DNA of 25,313 nucleotides from Dehalococcoidia bacterium (GTDB lineage Bacteria; Chloroflexota; Dehalococcoidia; Lucifugimonadales; Lucifugimonadaceae), in the NCBI GenBank assembly GCA_012270805.1, contig JAAXHR010000041.1:1-25313 (forward strand). Direction: 5' to 3'. Shown here piece after piece: positions 1 to 8,338 of this stretch. A model generated the notes under the pieces. It worked only from the letters and a program-made list of their open reading frames with translations. It was not told the origin of the DNA and did not search any database. How positions within the stretch are numbered: position 1 is the first letter of the stretch; each line of letters begins with the position of its first letter. Made by a program: the position numbers and the translations under genes.

Positions 1-220
1 CGATGATCTTGTCGTCCACATCGGTGAAGTTCTGGACTCGTTTGACGTTGATACCGCGGTATTGCATGTATGACTGCAACACCTCGTAGATCATTGACGA
101 CAACGCATGACCAATATGCGGTTCGTCATAGGTCGTTACCCCGCACACGTACATCCGAACCGGATCGGAGATCTGCTTGAATTCTTCTTTTTGGCGCGTG
201 AGGGTGTTGTAAAGCTGCAT
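1..220 (-). CDS. cysS: Cysteinyl-tRNA synthetase, N-terminal part (runs off the window)
   Basis: Charges tRNA-Cys with cysteine in the cytoplasm. Only about 73 N-terminal residues are present. They begin MQLYNTLTRQKEEF and contain the zinc-ligand region around MYVCGVTTYDEPHIGHA, whose HIGH motif is the class I synthetase ATP-binding signature, followed by the typical NFTDVDDKII segment. The start at 220 was chosen because CysS proteins normally begin two or three residues before YNTLTR; the frame stays open further upstream, but the extra residues are not CysS-like. The gene lies 53 bases downstream of ispDF on the same strand, so it probably ends an ispDF-cysS transcript. The identification is certain; the C-terminal part lies outside the window. 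Confidence 0.96.
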   Translation of the reverse strand, partial: MQLYNTLTRQKEEFKQISDPVRMYVCGVTTYDEPHIGHALSSMIYEVLQSYMQYRGINVKRVQNFTDVDDKII

Positions 221-273
221 GGCTCGTGGAAACGTTGGGTTGCGAGATAACGGAAATTCTAATCCGACACGCT

Positions 274-1473
274 TCAGCTTCTCAAAGTCACGATCGCTTG
301 AGCCGCGATGCCTTCGCCTTGCCCGATGGCACCGACTTCGTCGGTTGATGTCACTTTGACATTGACACGTTCGATTGCGGTACCCGCAGCATCGGCGATA
401 TTTGCTTCGAAATCGGGCAGATGCGCCGCCAGCCTTGGGCGCTGAGCGATGACCGTAGCATCCAGATGGTCGATGCGCCACCCCAAAGCTCTCGCTTCTA
501 GCGTGGCATCTCGGATGAATGTCGAACTGTCTATACCCGAATATTTCGGATCAGACGATGGATACCTTTCACCGAGATCTCCAAGACCCGCCGCGCCGAG
601 AATCGCGCTTGCGACTGCGTGCAACAAAACGTCACCGTCGGAGTGACCCTGTAACCGCATATCAAACTCGATCTCGCATCCACCTAGTTTGAGGGGGCCA
701 CCTTTGATCAGTTTGTGTCCGTCGAATCCTATCCCAGATCTGTATGTACATTGGCCGCCATTGCCGGCAGCGATCGCACGAGCGATGGCGATGTCCGACG
801 GAGTCGTTATTTTGATGTTTTCGAAAGTCCCTTCAAACGTAGCGACCAACCCGCCTGCAACTTCTACCATCGATGCATCATCGGTAACTTCTGCCTCCAC
901 GGTTTGGTGTGCGGCGCGTAGGATCTCGGCCCGGAACATCTGCGGAGTCTGAACTAAGAACATAGCTCCTCGGTCCGGAGTGTCAACTACGATCCCGTGC
1001 TCGACACGCTTGATCGTGTCTTTGAGCGGAACAACTGGAACGGCCGCTCCTACGTGACGTGCGGCTGCCAAACCGCGCTTCAACATCTCTTCATCGATGA
1101 ATGGCCTCGCGGCGTCGTGAACGGCGATAAATTCCGAACTGATACTCGCCTGCTGCAACTCTTCGAGCCCGTTTCGCACTGAATCTTGTCGTCGAGTACC
1201 ACCGGCAACAACTCTGAGCGGTTTTGAGATCCGACTGTTAGCGATGCTTGCGCGGATTTCATCGAGTTTGGTTTCCTGAGTCACCACAACCGCGCTGCTA
1301 ACTAATGCACTTCTGTCGATGATATCCAGTGAATGCCATAGCACTGGCCGACCACCTATATCCAATGCAAGCTTGTCTACACCTTCCATGCGCGTTGATT
1401 GCCCTGCCGCCACTATGATTACCGATAGTTCGGGGTTTGGAGAATTGGGGTGTTCCGCTGGAGAATCCGTCAT
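274..1473 (-). CDS. ispDF: Bifunctional IspD/IspF (MEP-pathway cytidylyltransferase and cyclodiphosphate synthase)
   Basis: A 399-residue fusion that catalyses steps 3 and 5 of the methylerythritol phosphate isoprenoid pathway. IspD occupies about residues 15-235: the CTP-binding loop VIIVAAGQSTRM, then VAGGTRRQDSV, VHDAARPF and the TDDASMVE segment. IspF occupies about 243-399: a metal site GFDGHKL, the GHSDGDVLLHA motif, DLGERYPSSD and the C-terminal VKVTSTDEVGAIGQGEG. Both active sites look intact. IspE is not in the window. Fusion of D and F allows both to be made in a fixed ratio even though IspE acts between them. The gene sits between a VTT-family membrane protein and cysS on the minus strand. 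It logically supplies the IPP/DMAPP used by the squalene operon at 5420-9744. Confidence 0.95.
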   Translation of the reverse strand: MTDSPAEHPNSPNPELSVIIVAAGQSTRMEGVDKLALDIGGRPVLWHSLDIIDRSALVSSAVVVTQETKLDEIRASIANSRISKPLRVVAGGTRRQDSVRNGLEELQQASISSEFIAVHDAARPFIDEEMLKRGLAAARHVGAAVPVVPLKDTIKRVEHGIVVDTPDRGAMFLVQTPQMFRAEILRAAHQTVEAEVTDDASMVEVAGGLVATFEGTFENIKITTPSDIAIARAIAAGNGGQCTYRSGIGFDGHKLIKGGPLKLGGCEIEFDMRLQGHSDGDVLLHAVASAILGAAGLGDLGERYPSSDPKYSGIDSSTFIRDATLEARALGWRIDHLDATVIAQRPRLAAHLPDFEANIADAAGTAIERVNVKVTSTDEVGAIGQGEGIAAQAIVTLRS

Positions 1474-1544
1474 GAGGTGAATCGACGATACGTAGAATGT
1501 CGAAGTCTACGATTGGTTTCAGGCTCGACTGGCGCAAAACCCAA

Positions 1545-2090
1545 TTACCCGATGGGCAGATTGAATTCGTAAATGGTTCTGAGCCACTCAATGCCCTGAC
1601 GACAAGCGTACGCCATGATTATCAGCCGAATCGTTTTGCCTGCGAAAACGTAAATCATGAATTTCCGGAAAGGGTAGTTCAACGCTCCGGCGGCTATCCC
1701 GGCGAGATCGAAGAACGGAGTGGGAATCACCGAGACCAAGAAAAGCGTCACTGATCCGTGGCGTTCCATCAGATCATGGATACGCGGGTACCAGCGAAAG
1801 TTGGTGGCTGCGTTGTGTCCCGCATATCCTGCCAAGTACGCTGTCGTCTCACCGATCGTTGCGCCAGCTGCACCAGCAAGTCCGATCAGGACTGGATTCA
1901 GACCGAATGAAGACTCTGCAGCGACGCATGCGGCCAAAACGCCGGGTAGCGGCAGGATAATGGTCGCAGCACCGATTAGGTTCAGGTAGAAAGTCGCGAG
2001 ATAGCCGACATCTTCGACGTGCAGGAACCCGCCAAACGACAGAGCGATTCCCAGCGCAGTAGATCCAACTACGACACTCCAAATCCCCAC
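1545..2090 (-). CDS. DedA/VTT-family (SNARE-associated) integral membrane protein
   Basis: A small polytopic membrane protein of the DedA/VTT superfamily, which includes lipid scramblase and undecaprenyl-phosphate or phosphatidylethanolamine transport roles; the substrate here is unknown. At least four hydrophobic segments are visible. The family signature is present: a glycine-rich stretch GLAGAAGATIGETTAYLAGY, and downstream VSVIPTPFFDLAGIAAGAL followed by FRKFMIYVFAGKTIR. The start at 2090 is a GTG with no clear ribosome site. The same frame is open up to another GTG at 2225 and would add 45 residues (MKLAIDDELEKNELPVKGG at the front and an amphipathic LLEFLSSNPRLVQ before the first membrane segment), so the true protein may begin there. 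It lies between clpC and ispDF on the same strand. Confidence 0.82.
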   Translation of the reverse strand: MGIWSVVVGSTALGIALSFGGFLHVEDVGYLATFYLNLIGAATIILPLPGVLAACVAAESSFGLNPVLIGLAGAAGATIGETTAYLAGYAGHNAATNFRWYPRIHDLMERHGSVTLFLVSVIPTPFFDLAGIAAGALNYPFRKFMIYVFAGKTIRLIIMAYACRQGIEWLRTIYEFNLPIG

Positions 2091-2299
2091 TTGAACCAGG
2101 CGAGGATTCGAGGAAAGAAATTCGAGAAGCGCTCCACCGATACCGCCAAAGGAATCACTGCCACTTGTGCCACCTTTGACGGGTAGTTCGTTTTTCTCGA
2201 GTTCGTCGTCGATAGCTAATTCACCGGGGTGGCCCGAACCCGTAGGCTTCGGATATCTTCGGTTCAGACCGTCCCCCGATTGTAAACGTCTACTGCGAT

Positions 2300-4681
2300 T
2301 TAATTCGCAATCGCATCTGAGAGTTCCTTCGTTGAGGCTACCGTTTCAGGTGGTTCGGATAAGTCCGAACTGAACACAATCCGGTCGTGTTCGACGTCGA
2401 CGACGACGTGGGAGCCATCGTTGACCTCGCCCTTTATGAGTGCGAGTGCGAGCGGCGACTCGATGTAACGCTGCATCGCACGTGCCATTGGTCGTGCACC
2501 CATCCAAGTGTCGTAACCTCGCTCTGCGATCCAACTCTTCGCCTCTGGCGTCAACTCGATACCGATCGAGCGATCTGCCAGCCGATGTTCGACCTGACGA
2601 ACGAATTTATCCACGATCAGGTCGACTTCATCTCGTCCAAGCGGATCGAACACAACGATTTCATCGATTCTGTTCAAGAATTCGGGTGAAAATCTCGACT
2701 TCAAGGCTGACCCATGCCGGGCGGTCAGGCCGGGCGAGTCAAAGCCGTTGGTTCGCGTCTCATCTCCGCCGACTAAAAATCCCAAGGAGCCTTTGTTTAG
2801 GTCGGCCGTACCCAGGTTGCTGGTCATAATGATGATCGTGTTGCTGAAGTCGACAGTCCTTCCATGACCATCGGTCAATCGGCCATCATCGAAGATCTGC
2901 AACATGCTGTCGTAGATGTTCGGATGAGCTTTCTCAATCTCGTCTAGCAGAATCACCGAATACGGGCGTCGTCTCACAGCCTCCGTCAGCTGACCGGCAT
3001 CGTCGTAGCCAACATACCCTGGCGGAGCCCCAATCATGCGAGAGATGGAGTGCCGTTCTTCGTATTCGGACATGTCGAGGCGGATCATGTGGTTCGGATC
3101 GTCAAACATGAACTCCGCCAACGCCTTTGCAAGTTCAGTTTTCCCGACACCGGTCGGTCCCATGAACAGGAAAACGCCTGTCGGACGGCTCGCATCCTTG
3201 AGCCCCATGCGACCGCGACGGACCGCGTCCGCCAACGTGCTGACTGCGCGATCCTGGCCGATGACGCGTTCATGCAGACGGTCTTCGAGTTTCAACAGTT
3301 TCTCGACCTCTTCTTCTACAAGTTGGTCAAGAGGAACGCCTATACGTTCCGATATCAACGCTGCGATGTCTTTTTCGCTGATGACCAATCGTTCTGGTTC
3401 AGGTGATTCGTCTGATTGATCAACGACAACGACGGGTGCGCGTTCGATTCTCGCCTTGGCGGCGGCTTCATCGATCAAGTCAACCGCCTTGTCGGGAAGT
3501 TGCCGATCAGTGATGTAACGATCGCTCAGCCTTACCGCAGCGTTCAACGCCGCGTCCGTAAGTTGAACACCGTGGTGGGCCTCGTAGTTCTTTCGCAGTG
3601 CCTTCAGCATTTCAACGGCAGATTCTTCCTCGGGCTCCTCGACCCAGATAGGAGTGAACCTGCGTTCCAACGCTGAATCTTTTTCGATGAACCTCCGGTA
3701 CTCTTCGGGCGTAGTAGCACCCACAACTTGAAGTTCACCGCGGGCAAGTGCCGGCTTCATCATGTTGGCCGCATCCAGGGACCCTTCGCTTCCAGTTCCT
3801 GCGCCTACAACCGAGTGCAACTCGTCAATGAACAGAATGATCTCGCCAGCCGATGCTTGTGCCTCGTCGATCACCGCCTTTAGTCGCTCCTCGAACTCGC
3901 CTCGAAATTTCGCGCCAGCCAGAAGGACGCCGATGCTCAGCGCCAATACGCGCTTGTTGGCAAGCATCTCTGGTACGCCCTCACTCACGAGCATCTGCGC
4001 CAACCCCTCAACTATCGCAGTCTTGCCAACGCCGGCATCTCCGATCAGGGCTGGATTGTTTTTACTTCGCCGCGTCAACGTCTGCATCACGCGTCGAATC
4101 TCATAATCTCGACCAACAATCGGATCAAGTTTTCCTTCGCGAGCCAGTCGAGTCAAATCGGTCGTGTACTTGCTGAGCGTCCCGTACGCCTCCTCGGCAT
4201 CGGGCGAAGTTACACGAGCCGCGCCGCGTACCTGATGGTCCGCTTGATAGACGCGTTCGGCTGTCACCCGGTGCTTCGCGAGGATTCGCGCGAGGTCGCC
4301 ATCCGCCTCTTCAACGATGGCGATCAACAGATGGTCCATGCTCATCAAGTCGTCTCGGAACGTCTTGCGTTGGATCGACTGTGCTTTGCTCATCGCGTTT
4401 TGCGCGCGCGGGGTGATGAAGATTTGCCGTTGCCGTCCCGTCGGATGACCAATACCTTTGGGTTTGGCATCGATCAACACCATCAGGTCGGTTCGGAACG
4501 CCTCGGTGTCGACTTCGAGAACATCGAGGATTTTTCGCACCGGGCTTTCGTTACTGTCGGTCATGGCGAAGAGGATGTGTTCAACGTCAAGCTGCACGTT
4601 TTTCCGCTGCATCATGAGTTGCACTGCCGCATCAATGACCGCGCGTGTTTGGTGCGTGAAATTTTCTGGTGAGATTGCCAT
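2300..4681 (-). CDS. clpC: ClpC/ClpA-type AAA+ unfoldase (Clp protease ATP-binding subunit) lacking the UVR middle domain
   Basis: A 793-residue Hsp100 unfoldase that feeds substrates to ClpP. Domains in order: a Clp-N double repeat (about 1-150); AAA-1 with Walker A GDAGVGKT at 214-221 and Walker B ILFIDELH near 282-289; AAA-2 with Walker A GPTGVGKT at 508-515 and Walker B VILLDEIE near 576-583; and a D2-small C-terminal domain. The LGF tripeptide at 633-635 fits the ClpP-docking loop. Between the two AAA modules (about 410-435) there is only a short acidic linker where ClpC normally has a coiled-coil M domain with a UVR motif, so the architecture is ClpA-like although the sequence reads ClpC-like. 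A good ribosome site, AAGGAG, lies just before ATG 4681. It is transcribed divergently from hsp20, consistent with shared stress control. Confidence 0.93.
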   Translation of the reverse strand: MAISPENFTHQTRAVIDAAVQLMMQRKNVQLDVEHILFAMTDSNESPVRKILDVLEVDTEAFRTDLMVLIDAKPKGIGHPTGRQRQIFITPRAQNAMSKAQSIQRKTFRDDLMSMDHLLIAIVEEADGDLARILAKHRVTAERVYQADHQVRGAARVTSPDAEEAYGTLSKYTTDLTRLAREGKLDPIVGRDYEIRRVMQTLTRRSKNNPALIGDAGVGKTAIVEGLAQMLVSEGVPEMLANKRVLALSIGVLLAGAKFRGEFEERLKAVIDEAQASAGEIILFIDELHSVVGAGTGSEGSLDAANMMKPALARGELQVVGATTPEEYRRFIEKDSALERRFTPIWVEEPEEESAVEMLKALRKNYEAHHGVQLTDAALNAAVRLSDRYITDRQLPDKAVDLIDEAAAKARIERAPVVVVDQSDESPEPERLVISEKDIAALISERIGVPLDQLVEEEVEKLLKLEDRLHERVIGQDRAVSTLADAVRRGRMGLKDASRPTGVFLFMGPTGVGKTELAKALAEFMFDDPNHMIRLDMSEYEERHSISRMIGAPPGYVGYDDAGQLTEAVRRRPYSVILLDEIEKAHPNIYDSMLQIFDDGRLTDGHGRTVDFSNTIIIMTSNLGTADLNKGSLGFLVGGDETRTNGFDSPGLTARHGSALKSRFSPEFLNRIDEIVVFDPLGRDEVDLIVDKFVRQVEHRLADRSIGIELTPEAKSWIAERGYDTWMGARPMARAMQRYIESPLALALIKGEVNDGSHVVVDVEHDRIVFSSDLSEPPETVASTKELSDAIAN

Positions 4682-4769
4682 CTGTCTCCTTGGGCGCTGT
4701 TGGGTTATCTATGACTCCGGGCGTTTCGCTAAACCAGAAGGTGTGTTTGATGTGCCAAGTATCGATTAT

Positions 4770-4788
4770 TGTAACATCATCACTATGT
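4770..4788. promoter_or_regulatory. Inverted repeat in the clpC/hsp20 divergent promoter region
   Basis: TAACAT and ATGTTA form perfect 6-base arms around a 7-base spacer, two bases before the putative -35 of hsp20. The size and position suit a repressor or activator dimer site for the divergent pair. No CIRCE or HAIR consensus is visible in this gap. The function is inferred. Confidence 0.35.
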
Positions 4789-4789
4789 T

Positions 4790-4820
4790 ATTTGACACTA
4801 ATCGTATCAATTTTTATTAT
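4790..4820 (+). promoter_or_regulatory. Putative sigma-70-type promoter of hsp20
   Basis: TTGACA at 4790-4795 is a perfect -35 hexamer. TATTAT at 4815-4820 can serve as the -10 with a 19-base spacer, or the overlapping TTTATT at 4813 with 17. The surrounding 80 bases are clearly more A+T-rich than the flanking genes. It sits about 50 bases before the hsp20 start codon. A vegetative-type promoter next to an inverted repeat would fit repressor-controlled heat-shock expression. Confidence 0.45.
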
Positions 4821-4868
4821 TAACGCATGTGAGCGATGATGCTCGCAACAAGCCAGAAGGAGAAACAC

Positions 4869-5294
4869 ATGACATCATTGACCCGTTGGAATCCCTTTCC
4901 TCGCGCGGCTGGTCGGCCATTCGATTTTTGGAACGAGTACGCGCCTGTCAAGCGGGCACCCAATGCACCGTTGAAGCTGGGCATAGACGTGATCCAGAAC
5001 GCGGACAACTACACGATCGAGGCATCGCTACCGGGGTTCAGCGCCGAGGACATCAATGTTACGGTCGACAACGATGTGTTGCGCATCGTGGCAACCAACT
5101 CCAGCGATGAGACCTCGGAGAACAGCCGCTATCTCGTGCGGGAGCGAAGGTACGGCAAGCACTTCAGGGCGCTCCGGGTTCCTGACGGTGTGGACATCGA
5201 TTCTGCGACGACCGGCTACAAGGATGGCGTTTTGAGGATCGAGTTGCCGAAGAACGACAGTACGCAACCTAAGCGATTGCCGATCTCGGCTTAA
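4869..5294 (+). CDS. hsp20: Small heat-shock protein, Hsp20/alpha-crystallin family
   Basis: An ATP-independent holdase of 141 residues that binds unfolding proteins in the cytoplasm. The alpha-crystallin domain runs from about LGIDVIQNADNYTIEASLPG to the hallmark YKDGVLRIELPK, and the tail carries an LPI tripeptide matching the I-x-I motif used for oligomer assembly. The start at 4869 was preferred over the in-frame ATG at 4836 because AGAAGGAG stands 5-8 bases before it and the family normally begins M(T/S)SLTRWNPF. A single-gene transcript is likely: an A+T-rich promoter lies upstream and a strong hairpin terminator just downstream. The divergent neighbour is the clpC-like unfoldase, so holdase and unfoldase are probably co-regulated. 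Confidence 0.95.
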   Translation: MTSLTRWNPFPRAAGRPFDFWNEYAPVKRAPNAPLKLGIDVIQNADNYTIEASLPGFSAEDINVTVDNDVLRIVATNSSDETSENSRYLVRERRYGKHFRALRVPDGVDIDSATTGYKDGVLRIELPKNDSTQPKRLPISA

Positions 5295-5319
5295 CATCGA
5301 TCTAGGCCGACTGCTAGTA

Positions 5320-5354
5320 CTGCGCCCCGCTCGACTGCGGGGCGCAGCTGTTTT
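5320..5354 (+). terminator. Rho-independent terminator after hsp20
   Basis: A perfect 11-base G+C-rich stem (CTGCGCCCCGC pairing with GCGGGGCGCAG) with a 6-base loop, followed by CTGTTTT. It ends 26 to 60 bases after the hsp20 stop codon and separates hsp20 from the squalene operon. Confidence 0.9.
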
Positions 5355-5419
5355 GTGCCCTTGGCATGACCAATATGCAATTGCGTAACATTGATATCGC
5401 GTATCACTAACATCACATC

Positions 5420-6472
5420 ATGCATATAGTTTCAGATCGCGCCGACGTACCCGCATTCTTTGCCCGGTACCAACCGATGATCGATGTTGCGTTGCGCGCG
5501 GAACTTGTGGGATACGCGTCGGACATTCAAACGACTCACCGTTATCACATGGGTTGGGCGGACAAGAACGGAACAGACCTGGTCGCCACACAAGGCAAGC
5601 GTCTGAGACCGACGATGGTGTTGCTCGGGGCGGATGCCGTAGGTGGTGAAATTCGTTCCGTGTTGCCAGTTGCAATTGCGCTCGAGTACGTCCACAACTT
5701 TTCGTTGATCCACGATGACATAGAAGATCGCGATCGATTTCGCCACCACCGCCCGACTCTTTGGGTGGTATGGGGTGACGAGACTGCGATAGTGTCCGGC
5801 AACTGGATGCTGAAGCTGGCGGATCGATCGACACGCGCATTGCATGGCATCGGTATTAGCCAAGACAAATCGCTGATGGCCCAAAATCAGATCGCGCAAG
5901 CCTACTTGCGGATGATCGAGGGGCAGTACATGGATATCGCCTTCGAGGAACGCACCAGTGTGTCCGTCAATGAGTACCTATCCATGATTGAACGCAAGAC
6001 TGGCGCACTAATTGAAACGAGCTTGTACTTAGGAGCTTTGGTAGCGCAAAATGGGAATTCTAATGGGCGGATGTTAGACGGTTTGAGGCGTGCAGGATAT
6101 GAATTCGGGCGGTTGTTTCAGATCCGGGACGACATTCTAGGCGTGTGGGGCAGTGACGAAACCGGCAAACCTGTGTGCGGCGACATCCTGAACAAGAAGA
6201 AGTCGCTACCGGCGATCCACGCTCTCAACAGCGTGTGCGAACCAGCCGTAGATGAGTTGCGAAAGATCTACTCGAAATCAGAACTCGACGACGACGACGT
6301 TCAAGCGGTGCTAGAGATTATGGATGAAGCTGGCACTTACGAATTCTGCGATTCGATGTCAGAAAAACACCGGGCCGTCGCATCGGAAATCATTGATGGT
6401 TTAGAACTTGATGAAGGAATTCGCAAAGACTTCTTCGACTTGGGGGATTTCTTAGTCGCGCGAAGTTCTTGA
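5420..6472 (+). CDS. Trans-polyprenyl diphosphate synthase (FPP/GGPP synthase type)
   Basis: Condenses IPP with allylic diphosphates to give farnesyl or geranylgeranyl diphosphate; its position at the head of hpnCDE argues for FPP as the needed product. 350 residues. The first aspartate-rich motif is HDDIED (D99, D100, D103), preceded by the substrate-binding KRLRP at 60-64. The second motif is IRDDILGVWG, where the last position of DDxxD is glycine, a form also seen in actinobacterial-type enzymes. No clear ribosome site precedes ATG 5420, and the leader may be very short. The stop overlaps the start of the next gene as TGATG, indicating translational coupling. Chain length cannot be read with certainty from the sequence. 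Confidence 0.88.
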   Translation: MHIVSDRADVPAFFARYQPMIDVALRAELVGYASDIQTTHRYHMGWADKNGTDLVATQGKRLRPTMVLLGADAVGGEIRSVLPVAIALEYVHNFSLIHDDIEDRDRFRHHRPTLWVVWGDETAIVSGNWMLKLADRSTRALHGIGISQDKSLMAQNQIAQAYLRMIEGQYMDIAFEERTSVSVNEYLSMIERKTGALIETSLYLGALVAQNGNSNGRMLDGLRRAGYEFGRLFQIRDDILGVWGSDETGKPVCGDILNKKKSLPAIHALNSVCEPAVDELRKIYSKSELDDDDVQAVLEIMDEAGTYEFCDSMSEKHRAVASEIIDGLELDEGIRKDFFDLGDFLVARSS

Positions 6473-7431
6473 TGACATCCGCATTTGATTGCCGATCGGA
6501 AATTGGAATGAACGCAACGAAACACCTCACTGCGGCCGTTCCAGATGTCGGATCCGCGTATGAAGCATGCCAGCGGTTGGCGGCGAGCAGCTACGAGAAC
6601 TTCAATGTTGGCAGTCTCTTCATCAAACGACGGTTACGCCCACATTTCTACTCTGTATACGCCTTCTGCAGGTTGGTAGACGATCTCGGGGACGAGGTGC
6701 AAGGTGATCGTCTGGGACTGCTTGACCGTTGGGAAGATGAGCTGATGCTCTGTTACTCCGCGTCGCCGAGACTCATTTGGTTCCAAGCGTTGCAACGCAC
6801 GATACACGAGTTTGACATTCCGCCCGAACCGTTCTTGCGCTTGATCGAAGCAAACCGTCAAGATCAACGCGATAAGGATTATGACGACTTCGACGCCTTG
6901 ATCGAGTACTGCACGTTTTCGGCAACGCCAGTCGGACATTTGGTGCTGTATCTGTATGGATACTTCTCGGAACAGATGGCAGGATACTCGGACAACACCT
7001 GCATCGCTCTGCAGTTGACCAACTTCTGGCAAGATGTCGCTCGTGATTACAAGAAGGGACGAATCTATATTCCCAGATCTGACATGGCGGCTTTCGGAGT
7101 TGATCCGGCAACCATCCAAAACCGGAATCCGACACCAGAATTTCAACGGTTGATGCAATTCCAAGTCGATCGGACCAGAGAATTGTTCCGCTCCGGATAT
7201 GAACTTCATCATCACTTGCAACGCGACTTCCGACTCGAGTTTTCCGCGATCACCGCGGGCGGGTTGTCGGTCCTTGATGCGATCGAGGCGTTGGAGTTCG
7301 ACATGTTGACGGTACGTCCGACGGTGTCTAGATCAACCAAGATTCGAATCATGCTGAACATCGTCGCACGCGACTTGATCGGCAAGACTCCGGTTCCAGC
7401 GAGTGCATTCAACAGCCGCTCGGTACGATGA
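6472..7431 (+). CDS. hpnC: Squalene/phytoene synthase family protein, HpnC type (hydroxysqualene synthase)
   Basis: In the three-enzyme bacterial squalene route, HpnC converts presqualene diphosphate to hydroxysqualene. The family's first aspartate motif is VDDLGDE (D70, D71, D74) and the second is FWQDVARDY (about 186-193). The segment YENFNVGSLFIKRRLRPH is the part that resembles HpnC rather than phytoene synthase CrtB. About 319 residues from the ATG at 6472, which overlaps the preceding stop as TGATG; the in-frame ATG at 6508, behind GGAAATTGGA, is an equally possible start. The next gene is a second paralogue and then an amine-oxidase-like flavoprotein, which is the hpnC-hpnD-hpnE order. 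A carotenoid role (CrtB) is the main alternative. Confidence 0.85.
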   Translation: MTSAFDCRSEIGMNATKHLTAAVPDVGSAYEACQRLAASSYENFNVGSLFIKRRLRPHFYSVYAFCRLVDDLGDEVQGDRLGLLDRWEDELMLCYSASPRLIWFQALQRTIHEFDIPPEPFLRLIEANRQDQRDKDYDDFDALIEYCTFSATPVGHLVLYLYGYFSEQMAGYSDNTCIALQLTNFWQDVARDYKKGRIYIPRSDMAAFGVDPATIQNRNPTPEFQRLMQFQVDRTRELFRSGYELHHHLQRDFRLEFSAITAGGLSVLDAIEALEFDMLTVRPTVSRSTKIRIMLNIVARDLIGKTPVPASAFNSRSVR

Positions 7432-7435
7432 GCGG

Positions 7436-8338
7436 ATGCGGGTTCCTCAATGTCAAATGTCACAGCCGACCGACAGTCAGATTGAATCTGCGTACCGCCA
7501 GTGCGCGTCATTAACGCGCGCGGCAAGTTCAAACTTCTATATAGCCTTCTTGTCGCTGCCTAAGGAGTTGCGGCGCGCCATCTACGCGACCTACGCGTTT
7601 TGCCGCCTCTGCGACGATATCGTGGATGAACCCGAGACCGGGCGAGACCCGTCGATTGAACTGGACAAGGTGGAACTCTCTCTGTCGGGACCTTATTTAG
7701 GCGAATACGCCACCAACCCGATCTTTACTGCCCTGCCCCACGCGATAGATCAATTCGATCTAGACACCAAGTACTTCATTGACGTAATCGACGGATGCCG
7801 GATGGACATCGGTACGGATCGCTACGAAACGTTCGATGACCTGCGGATTTACTGCCGCCGTGTGGCGAGCGCAGTCGGGATAATATGCATCAGCATATTC
7901 GGGAACCGATCACCAGAGGCGGTAAGGTACGCCGATGACCTCGGTATTGCGTTTCAGTTGACGAATATCCTTCGCGACATTCAGGAGGACTATCAAAACG
8001 GGCGGGTTTATCTACCACAACAGGATTTGAAGCGCTTCGGAGTTTCGGAGGCAGAGCTCGCGGGCGAAACTCCGAGCGACAGTTTCCGGGAGATGATGCG
8101 TTTCCAACTGAATCGTGCTCGCCGGTACTACGAGAGTGGCGAACGTGTGATCCCGATGGCCACCAGAGGTCGGCAGTGTTTGGACCTGATGTGCGGGTTC
8201 TATTCGCGAATCTTAGCGAAGATCGAAGCGTGCGATGCTGACGTGCTGTCGCAACGAGTAAATCTGTCTACATCGGAAAAATTGTCGATCACCGCGGGTG
8301 TCGGATGGCGATGGGCAATCCGATCAGTGATCAGGTAA
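7436..8338 (+). CDS. hpnD: Squalene/phytoene synthase family protein, HpnD type (presqualene diphosphate synthase)
   Basis: Couples two farnesyl diphosphates into presqualene diphosphate, the first committed step to squalene. 300 residues from ATG 7436. The aspartate motifs are CDDIVDE (D60, D61, D64) and LRDIQEDY (about 179-186). SSNFYIAFLSLPKELRRAIYA matches the start of HpnD/CrtB domains. The frame is open further upstream inside hpnC, but starts before 7436 would overlap hpnC unnecessarily; ATG 7436 lies four bases after the hpnC stop. ATG 7457 is also possible. The stop TAA shares its last base with the next start (TAATG). Paralogous to the preceding gene but clearly diverged from it, consistent with separate steps and not with a recent duplication. 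Confidence 0.86.
   Translation: MRVPQCQMSQPTDSQIESAYRQCASLTRAASSNFYIAFLSLPKELRRAIYATYAFCRLCDDIVDEPETGRDPSIELDKVELSLSGPYLGEYATNPIFTALPHAIDQFDLDTKYFIDVIDGCRMDIGTDRYETFDDLRIYCRRVASAVGIICISIFGNRSPEAVRYADDLGIAFQLTNILRDIQEDYQNGRVYLPQQDLKRFGVSEAELAGETPSDSFREMMRFQLNRARRYYESGERVIPMATRGRQCLDLMCGFYSRILAKIEACDADVLSQRVNLSTSEKLSITAGVGWRWAIRSVIR

Noticed and set aside
4235..4672. A 145-codon plus-strand frame opposite the clpC N-terminal domain
   Set aside because: Mirror of conserved Clp-N coding sequence, no independent evidence.
4682..4868. CIRCE or HAIR heat-shock operator between clpC and hsp20
   Set aside because: Neither the TTAGCACTC-N9-GAGTGCTAA nor the CTTGAGT-N7-ACTCAAG pattern is present; only the TAACAT inverted repeat is seen.
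6634..7221. A 195-codon minus-strand frame opposite hpnC
   Set aside because: Complementary to a gene with intact family motifs; no recognisable protein features or ribosome site.
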